Source: Casuarina equisetifolia
Lineage: Eukaryota; Streptophyta; Magnoliopsida; Fagales; Casuarinaceae
Assembly (NCBI GenBank): GCA_028551475.1
Contig: CM052357.1
Coordinates: 28,789,745-28,853,744 of the forward strand
Length of the DNA stretch: 64,000 nt
Direction of reading: 5' to 3'
Below are positions 1 to 11,559 of this stretch, piece by piece. The translations under genes were made by a program, and so were the position numbers. Within the stretch, counting starts at the first letter, position 1. Every line of letters starts with the position of its first letter. Under the pieces are notes generated by a model that worked only from the letters and a program-made list of their open reading frames with translations, ran no database searches and was not told the DNA's origin.

Positions 1-88
1 CATCTGCAAAAGGAATGTTAATATGCAATTTTTTAAATACATCAAGAAATTTAGAAAACTGCTTATCTATTTTATGTTGCTGGAGTCT

Positions 89-1558
89 CTAAGGAAATGG
101 AACTGGAGGCAGATAAGGCTTGGGATTATCAGGGAATAATGTCCTCTTGGTTGCCTCCTCAGGCTGCGTGCTAACATCATCTTCCTTATCCCTGACATTT
201 TCCTTCTCAACATCATCTTTTCCCACTTGTTTGCCATTTCTCAAGGTTATTACCTTTGCATCTTCTATAGGATTCTTCTCTGTGCTACTTGGCAATGAAC
301 CTTGTTGTCTTCCAGAAATCATATTAGCCAACTGACCTATTTGCACCTCTAAATTTCGAATTAAAGCTTCTTGGTTTTGCATTCTTGTTTCGTTGTTCTG
401 TAACATCTTGGCAACCATTTCCTCTAAGTTAGGCTTCTTTTCTTCTGGTTGCCTGAACCCTGGTGGTGGCCTCATTGCATTAGAATTACTCCATGAAAAA
501 TTTGGGTGGTTACGCCATCCCGGATTGTAAGTGTTGGAGTATGGATTATTTTGTGGCCTATTTGAATTTCCAACATAATTAGCATCTTTGCTACCCTGTG
601 CAAAGGTGTTACCTACTTGGCACTCTATGCTTGCATGTCCTCCACCACAATGATCATATAATATGTTCTGAATCCTCATGACTGGAGCACTCAGGTTATC
701 TATTTTCTTGTTGAGTTTTTCAATTTGTGCATACATTGCAGTGTAAGCATCTACTTCATGAATTCCACTAGCTTTCCTCACTGGTGACCTCTCAGTAGGC
801 CATTGATAACTATTATTTGTCATTTCCTCCAAAAGATCATATGCTTCTTCTGGTGTCTTATTGTTCAAAGCCCCTCCTGCAGCTGCATCAAGCATAAAAC
901 GAAGATTTGTACTAGACCCATTATAGAAAGTTTGTACTTGTAACCATATGGGTAGTCCATGTTGTGGACATCTTCTTAAAAGCTCTTTGAATCTTTCCCA
1001 AGCTTCATATAATGATTCATTGTCCATCTGCATAAAAGCGGTAATATCGTTACGCATTTTGGCAGATTTTGTTGGAGGAAAGAACTTACTAAGAAATTTC
1101 TGAGCCAAATCATCCCATGTTGTAATTGATCCTGCAGGAAGAGAAGAAAGCCAACTTTTAGCTTTGTCTTTTAAAGAAAATGGGAATAGCCTTAATCTAA
1201 CAGCATCATCTGTGACTCCATTGTATTTAATCATGTCACAGATTTCAAGAAAAGCATTAATGTGAGCATTTAGATCATCGTTTGGTAGCCCACTAAATTG
1301 CACAGAATTTTGAAGCATCTGAATGAGTGCTGGCTTGATTTCAAAATTGTTTGCTTGAATTGCAAGCCTTTTAATGCTTGATGTGGCACCCTGAACTGTT
1401 GGTGCAACATATTCTTTTAGAAGCTTGCGTGCATCATCATTCTCCGTCATTTTTCTAACTTCACTTCTTTGTTCTCTTAACTCTTTTCGTTGCCTTCTGA
1501 CTGTGCGTTCAATTTCTGGGTCAAGATTAACAAGTTGTTCTTTTTGGCTACGGGTCAT
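89..1558 (-). CDS. Retrotransposon Gag protein, with stop codon at the gag-pol junction
   Basis: This is a 489-residue Gag, the structural protein that packages element RNA. I place the start at the ATG at 1558-1556 (protein begins MTRSQKEQ); the open frame continues upstream to 1666, but those 36 residues are low-complexity leader translation. A charged N-terminus is followed by the retrotransposon gag domain at about residues 119-212. A zinc knuckle lies near residue 301, but its first cysteine is tyrosine (codon TAT at 658-656), leaving a C-x3-H-x4-C remnant. The frame stops at TAG (91-89) and stays open beyond it to the window edge with pol-like residues, so this is either a disabling mutation or a readthrough site. 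Disabling mutation is more likely in a decayed copy. Confidence 0.85.
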   Translation of the reverse strand: MTRSQKEQLVNLDPEIERTVRRQRKELREQRSEVRKMTENDDARKLLKEYVAPTVQGATSSIKRLAIQANNFEIKPALIQMLQNSVQFSGLPNDDLNAHINAFLEICDMIKYNGVTDDAVRLRLFPFSLKDKAKSWLSSLPAGSITTWDDLAQKFLSKFFPPTKSAKMRNDITAFMQMDNESLYEAWERFKELLRRCPQHGLPIWLQVQTFYNGSSTNLRFMLDAAAGGALNNKTPEEAYDLLEEMTNNSYQWPTERSPVRKASGIHEVDAYTAMYAQIEKLNKKIDNLSAPVMRIQNILYDHCGGGHASIECQVGNTFAQGSKDANYVGNSNRPQNNPYSNTYNPGWRNHPNFSWSNSNAMRPPPGFRQPEEKKPNLEEMVAKMLQNNETRMQNQEALIRNLEVQIGQLANMISGRQQGSLPSSTEKNPIEDAKVITLRNGKQVGKDDVEKENVRDKEDDVSTQPEEATKRTLFPDNPKPYLPPVPFP

Positions 1559-1767
1559 ACACGTCAGCAACACTCCTGAAAAGTAACAACTAAAACAAAT
1601 GATTAAAATTTTGTTTTTAAAGGAAAAATAACAATAATAAAGAAAAAGAAAAATAAAATCTAACAAAACAAAATGAAAGAAAATTTTTTTTTTTTTTTTA
1701 ACAAAATAAAAACTAGATTAAACTTAGAATTATTCGGTATTAATATTAATCAGTAGTAAAACAACCA

Positions 1768-1786
1768 ATCCCCGGCAACGGCGCCA
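1768..1786 (-). other. Primer binding site, tRNA-Asp
   Basis: The plus strand reads atccccggcaacggcgcca, identical to the 3' end of plant tRNA-Asp including CCA. The minus strand is therefore complementary to that tRNA and would prime reverse transcription. It lies six bases from the LTR end, as expected. Confidence 0.92.
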
Positions 1787-1792
1787 AAAACT

Positions 1793-3204
1793 TGTTCGGT
1801 GAATTTTAAATACAAGTGAACATGTCGAACAAGTAATATAATGATAAGAAAAGTATCGTCCCACGAAGATTGTGAATACTAAACTAATTAAATACTAATG
1901 ATGAATAAATCCTAAAATTTATCTAGCAAATCAAAATATTGTTGATGATGAATTAAAATTTAAAACTTTCAAAACGAAAACTCAAGACTAATTAAAATTG
2001 AATCCAAGTAAGAAAAATCAAGATGAGAAACATGTTAGAGCTTCCGATTTCACCATAACTACTAGATATAAATTTTTATAGTTTATGCCTACAAGAATGA
2101 TATTACCCATGTGATGGCGGAACTTCCTAATTTATTTACTATCCTATGTCTAGGTATAGCAAACCTATTTAGTTCATTAATTCACTATATCTCTATATGT
2201 GAATTGAAACAAACCAAATGCATTAGGATTTGTGAATATTCCTGGTTTACAATAAATCTTTCGATCATCTTATCACCAAAAGCCACACAAATAACATGGT
2301 ATATGTCTATCCACATTTAATTCATGGTTATATATTATAAGAAGCAATTGCATATTATTACCTTTCAGTCTCTAACATGCACATCATATCATTCAAGTGG
2401 TAGCCAATCACTTAAAAGCATTAAGAATAAATAATATATAACTCACATAAATAAAATATCTTACAAAACATAAAAACTTATGAAATTCACATCATCATAG
2501 TTAGGCTACATCTTCGCTCTAACAAAAGAAATTTAGAACATAATGAAATAACAAACCAAAGCAATAGTAGAAATTAAGCAAAACATCTTAAATAGAAAAA
2601 CAGGAAAGTTGTCACCACACTGTCTTCTCTTTAAGAATTGCTCACAAAATTCCTACAATTCAAGAATGATAAGAAGTAAAGGGAAGCTTTCGCGCCTTTA
2701 TTTCTCTTTTTCTTTCTTGGTTTTCTCTTTCTTCTTTCACTTTTTCTCTCTTCCTTGGTTGATTTCGGCGGCAACACACGGCTTCTTCTTCTTTTCTCTC
2801 TCTTCTCTCTCTTCTCTCTCCTATTCTCCTCTACTCTTGTGCGGCGCCTTCTCCTCTCCTTTTAATTCACATTCCTTTGCCTTTTTATTCTATCTTGGGA
2901 TGCGTGCCCTAAGATTCTCCCTTAATAATTCACTTTTTTGTCCATTTTCCTTTATTTCCTTTCTTGTCCTTTTTTGTCCTTTTCCTCCTCTTTTACTACT
3001 TTTGACTTCTTTTTCTTTCCTTGTCTTCTTCACGTGCCTTTTTGTAACTTTCTCTTCCTTTATTTCTTTTGCTCTTTTGGGGTTTGCTGCATAAATAACA
3101 CCAGTTTACATAAATATATCAAAGCTTAAATATTATCTTATAAAACTTGTATTATTTATATCCTAAAATAGTCAAAATAACTCTATAAAAATAGAGTTAT
3201 CACA
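1793..3204 (-). repeat. 5' LTR of the Ty3/gypsy element
   Basis: The LTR is about 1.41 kb with TG at 1793-1794 and CA at 3203-3204 (a slightly shorter end at 3202 is possible). Its outer end carries a short palindrome (ataactctat and atagagttat at 3177-3200). The interval 2690-3065 is strongly pyrimidine-rich on the plus strand, which creates a long but meaningless open frame. No coding content was recognised. Confidence 0.8.
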
Positions 3205-3229
3205 TTGCCAAGTTAGACAAGCTTAAAGA

Positions 3230-4095
3230 ATGATATGTAGAAGTTCAATCATGCCCACATATTCATAATATATATATATGCTGCAAATTTAACTTAAGAG
3301 TCGATCTCGCTTTCGTGATGATGTTGGCTCTGATTTGGGAAGTGCCTTAAATATTGTTGTTCTGTAGATTGGTTGTTGAGAAGTATCTAGCAGGGTGCAT
3401 TTGAATTGTTATCCTACACAAAGGTGGTTATGGGACAATCTATGGGTTTTTGGTTCTAAAATGGTAGAGAATTCATACCTGCACAATCGTTTTATCATAT
3501 GCATCTGATTTGTACATGCAAATCTGTGTGAAGACTAAGTTCGTTGGATGACTAATAGAATTATATATTTGCTTCTTAATTTCTCACTGAAGATTTGTAA
3601 AGATCTGAATATCAAACTCACTGCTGCTTTTTTGACTTCTTAAAACAAAGGAACCTATAATTTGAATAAATTTGGAAACAAATATTGGCGGTATCAAGGA
3701 AAAGACAAGGGATAAAAAGAATGGGGCCAGGTAATGAAAGGGAAGGGGTGGAAAAATGTATTTGGGTTGCGAGGAAAATGGAGGGAACATGGAAGGTTCG
3801 TGGCTTTTTACTGCTGAACATGGCAATTACAATCTTACTTCCCTCTCAGTGTGAAATGACCAACAACCTGCCAAATACAGGACCATAACTTTGTTTTGTC
3901 ATATCACCTACTTTTCTTGATAAAGACATTACAATAAATCAAGTTTTGCAACCTCGGTGTTTTCCCATTTGAAAAGAATTCAGCGTTTTACGAATGTCTA
4001 CACATCTTTCAATTCACGAATTCACATGACAGTCAAAAAAACAATCCTCTTTTAGCATTCGGTTAAACTAAATATATATATATATATATATTCAA
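3230..4095. repeat. Relict copy of the DUF247 gene-C 3' flank
   Basis: This stretch aligns by eye with 33150-33925, which lies just downstream of DUF247 gene C. Shared landmarks include tctgatttgggaagtgcc (3329) against tctaatttgggaaatgca, gttggatg-ctaatag, acttcttaaaacaaa, and cttttagcattyggtt near the right end. It appears to be a fossil of the array, cut off from gene A by about 9.8 kb of other sequence. An (AT)n run follows at 4070-4091. Confidence 0.7.
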
Positions 4096-7000
4096 AAAGA
4101 AGTTTAAGAAATTGTGTGCGGACAAAGTGGAAAAAAAATGAAGGACTAATTTATATTAAGTGGGTAAAGATGTTCTATGAAGATACACTAACAGATGGTG
4201 ATATTTTTTATTTTATCACAAAATTTTACTTCCTTTTGGATTAATTTTCATTTTTGAAATGCAATTCTTTTAGTGAAAATGGTAAATTGGATTGGTAAAA
4301 ATTAAAATATAGAAGCAAATAAGCATATTTCAACATACCAAAAGTTATCATAATTATGAAAAGATGAAGGCTAAAAGTCTTTCAAATTTTACTTAAAATG
4401 ATATTTTCCTATGAGTTTTTTGTCTTTCTAAACAAAGAAGTTCTCCCTTATACAACTTTTCTTACTTTTTTATTTATTTATTTATTTTTAAATGGAGGCA
4501 GTTCCCAAATATATTTCATGAATGAAGTTTGGATTGAAATACTATACCTTATTAGGATAAAAAAGTAAAGTATAAGCCTAATCCAAACTCAACATTACTT
4601 GCCCTTAACAAGGGGGGGGGGGGGGGGGGGAAGTCCTCAAGATATGATCAAACATATTCAATTCTACATTTTAGTTGCTCATTTAAGAGAAGAAGTTGGA
4701 GAAGAATCTAAATCGAAATCAAGTACCACCTATGAAATTGGATGATGATTCATTATAATCATGATCTAGTATTGAGGGCAAAACTTTAATATTTTGGGTC
4801 ACTACTACTTCATTAGGATACTTCAATCTAATATCAACACGAAAATTATGATCCTTAACATTATGACATATTACTTCGCTTTTCACTTTAGGTCAAATAT
4901 GCCTATTTGTCACCTCAAGGCAGTTTGGGATACAATAAATCTTCTCAATATGTTTATCCTTCTTAGCCTAATTAACATTTCCTCTTTTCCTAGTAGGTTT
5001 CTTTTTGTCATGCTACCTAGGAGCTTTTTCCTTCTATCCCTATAGATTGCAGCTCTAAGTTCTTACTAACTCATAACTTAGCATGTTGTCTTGTAAGGAC
5101 ACTTGGTGAGTCAAATGAAAATGGAAAGAGAAAAAAAATCTCAAGTCATTGTTCAATTGTCTAATTTCCTTCGTGCTCTTTAATCATTTTACTTATTGTC
5201 TTCCAATTGATCAACTGAATAAGTTTACTCTTGATTGGCCCCCTCCAACTTAGTCAGAATAACATAAGAACTCCTAACTTGAAATTGACCAAACTCCAAT
5301 TGGAATTTCTTCCATTCATTAGATGCTACTAATAATATCTTATACAAATAACTCCATATCATATGCTTAGAGTTTAAGGTTAAACTTTCCTTTTATTCTT
5401 GCATCAGTGCCTACAACAATTGTATCTGTTGTTCTTTTTTTTTTCATATGATTTATCTATTAGAACATTCTAGTTGTGCTATGAGATCCTTTGTCAATTC
5501 ATTTGTTTCAATAACTTTTGCTAATCATACCAATTCTTATCTCTATACACCTAACTTTCTTAAGTTTTGCCAATAGAATTAAGAAATTAATTATTTTTCC
5601 CTAAAATTGTCTTTTATTTCATTCAACTTATTTACAATAAATGTAAACTAAAAATGATACATTAAGAAGTTTAGCAATTAAAACCCTTTATTTAGTTGCT
5701 TTAATTATTTATTATAGTTCTTTATTTTATCCTCTAATATTATGTTGCATAACATTTTGAGCAATGATATTTCTCCAAATCATTTATGCACATTCAAAAA
5801 AGAGTCCTTTTTGCTATGTGAGACTAATAGAAATCAAAAAAGAGATGACAAAAGCAAATTTTTATTCTTAGAAAAGTTACAGAAATTTTGATTACTCTTT
5901 GTATCATTCACATAGTTTTATTTTGGTTCATTGTTAGAAAGTTATATAATTTGATTTGAAACGTGCTCATGAGAAAAAGTATTCAAGTCTAAGTTGTTTC
6001 ATGGTAGCATGTGAGTAAGCAACTCACCCATGTTTTTTATTCAAGCCCCATGTCAATTGTTTTATTTATCGAAGAATAAAATAATATAAAAACTTAGGGA
6101 CATACTCTAATATAACAATTTATCTAAAAGAAAATTGAACTTAAAAATTTTCAGTTATGACATAATAAAACATTTGCTTAAGAGAAATGCTCTTTCATGA
6201 ATTACTTTCTTGATTCTAGTCAACAAAATTGATATTTTAATAGTTTTATTTTGAAAACGTCTACAATTACCTTTCGATCATGTACAATAAATACATACTA
6301 AAAAAAAGTTTAAGAAGTTTTGTTGTCAAATTATTTTTCTTAGTTATTTTAATTATTTGTTGTAGTTTAGAATTTCTCAAGACAAATTTCCTACTATGTA
6401 AACTGTTGTATTTGTGAATTGTAATCATTTTGACGAGTCAAATCCTAAAACCCAGTTGTTTTACTACCATTTTTTGGCATATGATGAAAGGCTGCGCGTG
6501 GAGGTTTGGCGCTTATGGACAAAGATGACAGTCCCTTGCGACAGTTGCCACGATGACAAGCTCGTACAAGTCTATCGACAATATCCATTTCTCCAAATCT
6601 TTTTGTAATTACCAAAGCTTTCTGTTTCTAGGATGAAAATTTTTGTGCCAAAGAATGATTCTTTTTGGTGAACATGTACTCAAATCATCAAATTGTACTT
6701 ACAACAGTCGACATTATAAATTGAGTTTATCACTATTATCTTCAATGGCTCTTCCTATGATCCTTTTACGAAAGGATACTTGATTCCTCATTTCTCAGTT
6801 TTAAAGTGCACATGCGTTGTCCTTCCTGCACCATGATAACTTAGATGAAAGTCTAGATTAGATTGTTTTCTTCGTTATCCCATTAAACATAATGGTTACA
6901 GATGCTACGATTAGCCCATTAAAATATTTAATTTTTTGGATTAAGTTTTATCTTTCAAAAGCAATTATTTATTGCTTGGAAAGTTATCCACATTCTAAAT

Positions 7001-8110
7001 TCAACTACTTAGGAACATGCTAGACAAAATACTCTCTGTATTTATTAACATATTTTCATTCTGAAATTTTTAACAAAGGACTATTAATTTCAGAGAAACA
7101 TAATACAAAATGAAGCACCGACCAATGGGAGACTCATTAGAAGACAAATATTTGGTGAAGGTACATTATCAAAAAGTTATAACAGTTAATTTAAAACATG
7201 CTGACAAAAGAGTTATTTTAAATGTGAAGTGTTTCCTTCTGGCAGGCGATAAAGGGACTCGCCTCTCCTGTCACTGGTCTGCTTATCTATGTTCGTTGTT
7301 CTGATGCAAGCCCCATGACAAAATTCCTGCGTCCTAAAGCATTGATTGCATGAATCGAATCCTAAAACCCAGTTTTGACTAAGGTTTTTCAGGATACGAT
7401 CAAAGGCACCGCATGGAAGTTAGGCACCCATAGAAAAAGATAACAGTCCCTCGTTGCGGCTCGTGCAACAAGAGGACAAGCTCGCGTTAAGTCATGAAAT
7501 ATCAGTCAGATCTTAAATTTTCGTGTAATTTTTTGTTTGCCGCCCTTCTTGGTTCATCTTTCCTCTCACAGTACATAATGATTACAATCAGAAACTGGGG
7601 CCAGGATGAAAATTTTGTGGGAATGATGCTTTTGCAGCAGTGTACTTTTAGCAGCGAGGAAGATTCATCGCACATGGATGCCATAAATATAAAGCTATGA
7701 CTTTGATTTGGCGTTATGCATTTTTGTATTTCTCCTGCTCGGTTATCAAAACTTCTCTCTCTGTAGCATTGGAGATATTGCTGTCTCTCTCCAAGTGCTC
7801 GTAGGTGGAGTTAGAATACCTGTTACTTCATGTAGTCTACAATCTTTTTTAGGTATCAAAACATATTTTGTATAATGGACTCGGTGGATTATATCAGAAA
7901 ATTGTAAGAAAAGAAGTGTTTTAGAAGTAAATATGAAAGGATTACTAACTTAGAGTTAAAGAAATATTTTAAAAGTTAGAAGTAAACTCTCACAACTAGT
8001 AAGTGAATCAGAGTACAATATTGTCAAAAGTTATGTAGTACTAACAGAGAATAAAGAAGAAATTAAATGAGTAAGAGTGTATAAAAATGAGGAATATCAA
8101 AACATAGTTT
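4096..8110. other. AT-rich intergenic DNA with old repeats
   Basis: No gene is recognised here. A run of 19 consecutive G lies at 4612-4630. An imperfect direct repeat pairs about 6430-6640 with 7345-7640; both halves carry aatcctaaaacccagtt and a later aggatgaaaattttgtg-type stretch. A second pair joins about 6780-6930 with 9040-9205 (shared core attaaacataatggt). The short open frames have no recognisable domains. Confidence 0.6.
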
Positions 8111-8114
8111 TATC

Positions 8115-8675
8115 TATTAAATTATTTTGAAAGATAATTAACCATAGTAAATTGAATGATGGTATAGAGCAACTTAGTAAACCTATAGTATAACATTTGC
8201 CAACAAGAAGAAAAATCACATGAACATTTACTCTTTAATTACAAGTTTACAAATTACTTTTAGAGGACTCTACTAGGTATGAATAGATTATCTCAAAGAA
8301 TTTAGCAATGGAGAGCATAAGGATGTTAGATGATCAAGGCTATTAAATATAAAAGTTCTGCAATATTCATGCTCAATATATTCTTCAAAGCTGTATTGTA
8401 TCACATTTTGTGGGAAAGAAATAAAAGAATATTCAATGATAAAAATTTAAATTATTCAACCATTATAGCTAAAATCAAGAAGGACATGAGAAATAAGATT
8501 TCATCAATCAAGAGAGTGAAACCTATAAATTGTAATAAGTTTTTGTAAGAATTTTGAAATTTTCCAAATCTAGTTTTTGACCCTAAATGAGGATGTTATA
8601 TCTGAGCAAGCAATTATATATTTTTAGTGATATATAATACTTGATCTTTCACAAAAAAAGAAAAAAAAAATTATG
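8115..8675 (+). mobile_element. LINE (non-LTR) 3' fragment
   Basis: This aligns throughout with the LINE at 11756-12314 read on the other strand. Landmarks are a degenerate zinc-binding stretch (tttgccaacaagaagaa), then a C-terminal translation including AVLYHILWERNKRIFN and IIAKIKKDMRNKISSI, then the shared tail gtgatatataa and a terminal A-rich run at 8657-8671. It is a 5'-truncated reverse-transcriptase C-terminus with frame breaks. I found no clear target duplication. Confidence 0.7.
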
Positions 8676-10060
8676 TATATGATAATAATATATTGAGAAA
8701 AACATTTATTCATCTTATTCTATATTTGGCATTCTACCTTCTAACATGCTTTCACACCTTCTAAAAGTATTAACTTATGCTCAACATTTAGATTCTAATT
8801 CTCATTTGGGACCATTTAACCTTCACGTTTTTTGATCATTAATATTGATTATGCAAACAAACGTCATTGCTTCTTATAGAATTGAATCATTTTTTGATAG
8901 ATATGTAACTCAATTGGTAATCCATGCAATTGAGCTTGAAAGGTCCCAATTTGACACCCAACTCCCAAACACCTCCATTTACTTAACAACAAAAAAGATA
9001 AAATTTATCATTTTCTTCTATGTCGTTGCTTTTGTTCATTCTCATAGTTGGAGACTCATAGTTTTACGTGTACATGTCTTGTCCTTCTTGCAACATAATA
9101 GTGCATTAAAGTTAAATGGGAATCAAAATTAGGTTGTTCCCTTGGTTACCCATTAAACATAATGGTCTTAAATACTATGATCCAATAATCGCATATGGTT
9201 GAATTTCTTGCCATGGTGAATTCTGGAAACATAAGCCTTATATTGGTTTTTCAAAGCTTCTATTGTTTTCTTATTATAAGTATCTTTATTTCCTTTTTTT
9301 TTTGGACTTTCCTATTATGAACTTTTCATGGACAGGTAGTACAGATACACATTGCTATCACCAAATAGTTTAGTAAATTGTTTGCTTTCCAAAGAAGAAA
9401 AGGGGATGAGAGTTATCAAACCTTAAACTTTGAAATAAAGTTCTTTTGGGATATATACTTTGAAATCTCATCAATCTTCCAAATGCACATTTATAAAGTA
9501 AATGGGTTTATAGTACAAAATGTTAAAAAAATTCAGTAATGCAACTTGATATCAAAGTTTCTATAGTATGGAATTAAAGAAGTCTTCTCAAATTAAGGCT
9601 CACACTTATCTCGGTCCTTTATAAGTCTACCTATTGCTACAAAAAAAAATTATCAAGACCTTCAACTAATTAATGAAAAAATGGATTGATATGACCTAAT
9701 TTAGATTAGTGGCATCAATAAATACAATTTTATTGGATTGCTAATTTATCAATATTAACTTTCTACAATAGAAAGAATAGTAGGATAACTCCCCTCAATT
9801 AACTTATAGTATAATGTTTTCTAGTCCGAAGTTGAAAATAAGAGTCATCTTTTTTTTTTTAACATATATCAACAAGAATGATTTGGAAGACTATCCTTAC
9901 TTAGAATGGAACTTAACATCATATCAAAGGATGGAATGGAGAATTACAATAGATGATTAGAGTAACTAAAGGAAAATATTTGGTTGCAAAGCTTCTTAAA
10001 ATATCTTTTTTTAGCTTACATTTATTATATATGAGTAAAACAAAATAGAGGACAATTTTA
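8676..10060. other. AT-rich intergenic DNA
   Basis: No gene is recognised. 9040-9205 repeats the sequence at about 6780-6930. The remainder is low-complexity AT-rich sequence with short poly(T) and poly(A) runs. Confidence 0.5.
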
Positions 10061-10069
10061 GAATAGAAT

Positions 10070-10431
10070 AATTGACATTCCAATCCTATTGGCTAAAAAA
10101 AAAATTGTACAATAAAGAGTTCCTTTGTTTTAAAATATTAAATATTTATAGAGAAATATTATTTTCAGTAAGATTTAGAGGTTTTCAACCTCTATCTTTT
10201 TATAATTTTTATAATTTTTGTAATACTAAAGTATGCTCTTATGATTTTGTACACTACCTTTTATTAATGCAAATTTACATTTCTACAAAAAAAAAAAAAG
10301 CTTTCTAAGTGATATTCCAACACTTACTCTTAGCTTTTGTATACTGCTTTTTATTAATATAAACTTACATTTCTTTAAAAAAAAAAAAAAAAAGCTTTCT
10401 AAGTGATATTCCAACGCTTACTCTTAGCTTG
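10070..10431 (+). mobile_element. LINE 3' tails with poly(A) and a 37-bp duplication
   Basis: A LINE 3' end (attaatgcaaatttacattt then A13 ending at 10299) is followed by a 37-bp segment (10300-10336). A second, very short tail of similar sequence with its own poly(A) then ends at 10394, and the same 37-bp segment recurs at 10395-10431 with one mismatch. The first tail also matches the LINE insertion at 31730-31935. Confidence 0.65.
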
Positions 10432-10504
10432 TTTTGCATATCTATTTATTGACATGTCATATCTCCCATACTTAAGCTCGTGTCCATTTAGTATCTATGT
10501 TGCT

Positions 10505-10700
10505 TTAATTGCACAGATTAAGAAGGATGTAAAAGATAAAATCTCATCAAATAAGGATATGAGGATGTAAAATTGTAATAATTGTTTGTAGGATTTCAAA
10601 AATGTTTCAAATTCTATTTTCAAGCCTAGGTGATATATGATTGATGAAAATATTTTGTAATACAAACTCTGTAATCTATATAAAAGACATTACAATTCAA
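10505..10700 (+). mobile_element. LINE 3' fragment, degenerate
   Basis: The stretch cagattaagaaggatgtaa followed by ataaaatctcatcaa matches the C-terminal IAKIKKD-KISS region of the LINEs at 8115 and 11756. It is short and frame-broken. Confidence 0.5.
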
Positions 10701-11559
10701 GAAGATAAGAGTGTTTACTATTGATTCCAAAGATTATGATTTTTTTTTTTTTGCTTTTTTAAACTTTCTATGAACAAACTAGTTCTAACTGTCTTCAATA
10801 ACAAGCCAAGTTTGAAGAACTTCAAACTCTAGCCAAAACTCATACTTGGAATCCAATTGACTTGATTTTCGGTAAATATGTAGATGGATGTATATAAATG
10901 TATAACATCAAAACTTAAACAAATAAATGAGTGGAATGATACAAGCCACTTTTTTTTTTTTTTTGCAATTGAGTACACATTATGGAAAATGATGATATGT
11001 TTGCACCTATAGCATATCTTACATTTGTCTATCTTATTTGCACATATGCTTGTATATAATTGGAAACTACTTCATATGGACCGGAAGAATAATCTTCACA
11101 ATGATGACTTGATGAGAAGTTCTACTAAAAAGCTTTTGAGGGACATAAAAATTCTCCTTTTATGATTTGTTGTGATTTTTGTCACACTTTATATGGACTC
11201 AACAAAGCAGTATGCATTTAGGTCGTTTAGTTTTGTGGTGTCCTTGCAGGAATTTGTTTCTAGTGCATGTGACTTCACTTTTTTTCTTTACACATTGTTA
11301 CTGTTTCACTTCTCTATTTATGCCGTTGACATTATTACTACATGCAATGATAAGTTCCAAACATTAAAATAGTTCAATGGTCTTTTGTCAACGTTTTGAA
11401 ATATAGACTTCGGTTCTCTAGTATACTTTTAGTCTTGAGGTCACAATCAGTTCAAAAACCTCCATCAAAAGTTCAAGTATGTCTCTAATCATCTTTCTTC
11501 CGTAGACTTGACAAATAATTCAGTCTCTTAAAAAAAAAAAAAGAATCAAAACTGTGTGT
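10701..11559. other. AT-rich intergenic DNA
   Basis: No gene is recognised. Poly(T) or poly(A) runs occur at about 10740, 10951 and 11529. Part of it may be the upstream portion of the decayed copia element that becomes recognisable from about 11560. Confidence 0.4.

Larger units (their letters stand above)
1..3204 (-). mobile_element. Ty3/gypsy LTR retrotransposon (Athila-like), 5' part only
   Basis: Read on the minus strand, the order is LTR (3204 to 1793), tRNA-Asp primer site (1786 to 1768), untranslated leader, gag (1558 to 89), then the beginning of pol running off the left window edge. Both the primer type and the gag sequence are those of plant Athila-group Ty3/gypsy elements. Only one LTR and one edge are visible, so the target-site duplication cannot be checked; the five bases after the LTR are ttgcc (3205-3209). 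Coding capacity is damaged by a stop codon at 91-89. Confidence 0.9.

Noticed and set aside
2609-3094. 161-codon plus-strand open frame
   Set aside because: It is a Phe/Ser/Leu-rich translation of a pyrimidine-rich stretch of the gypsy LTR on the wrong strand.
10300-10431. Direct repeats as a CRISPR-like array
   Set aside because: There are only two copies with a poly(A) LINE tail between them in a plant nuclear genome.
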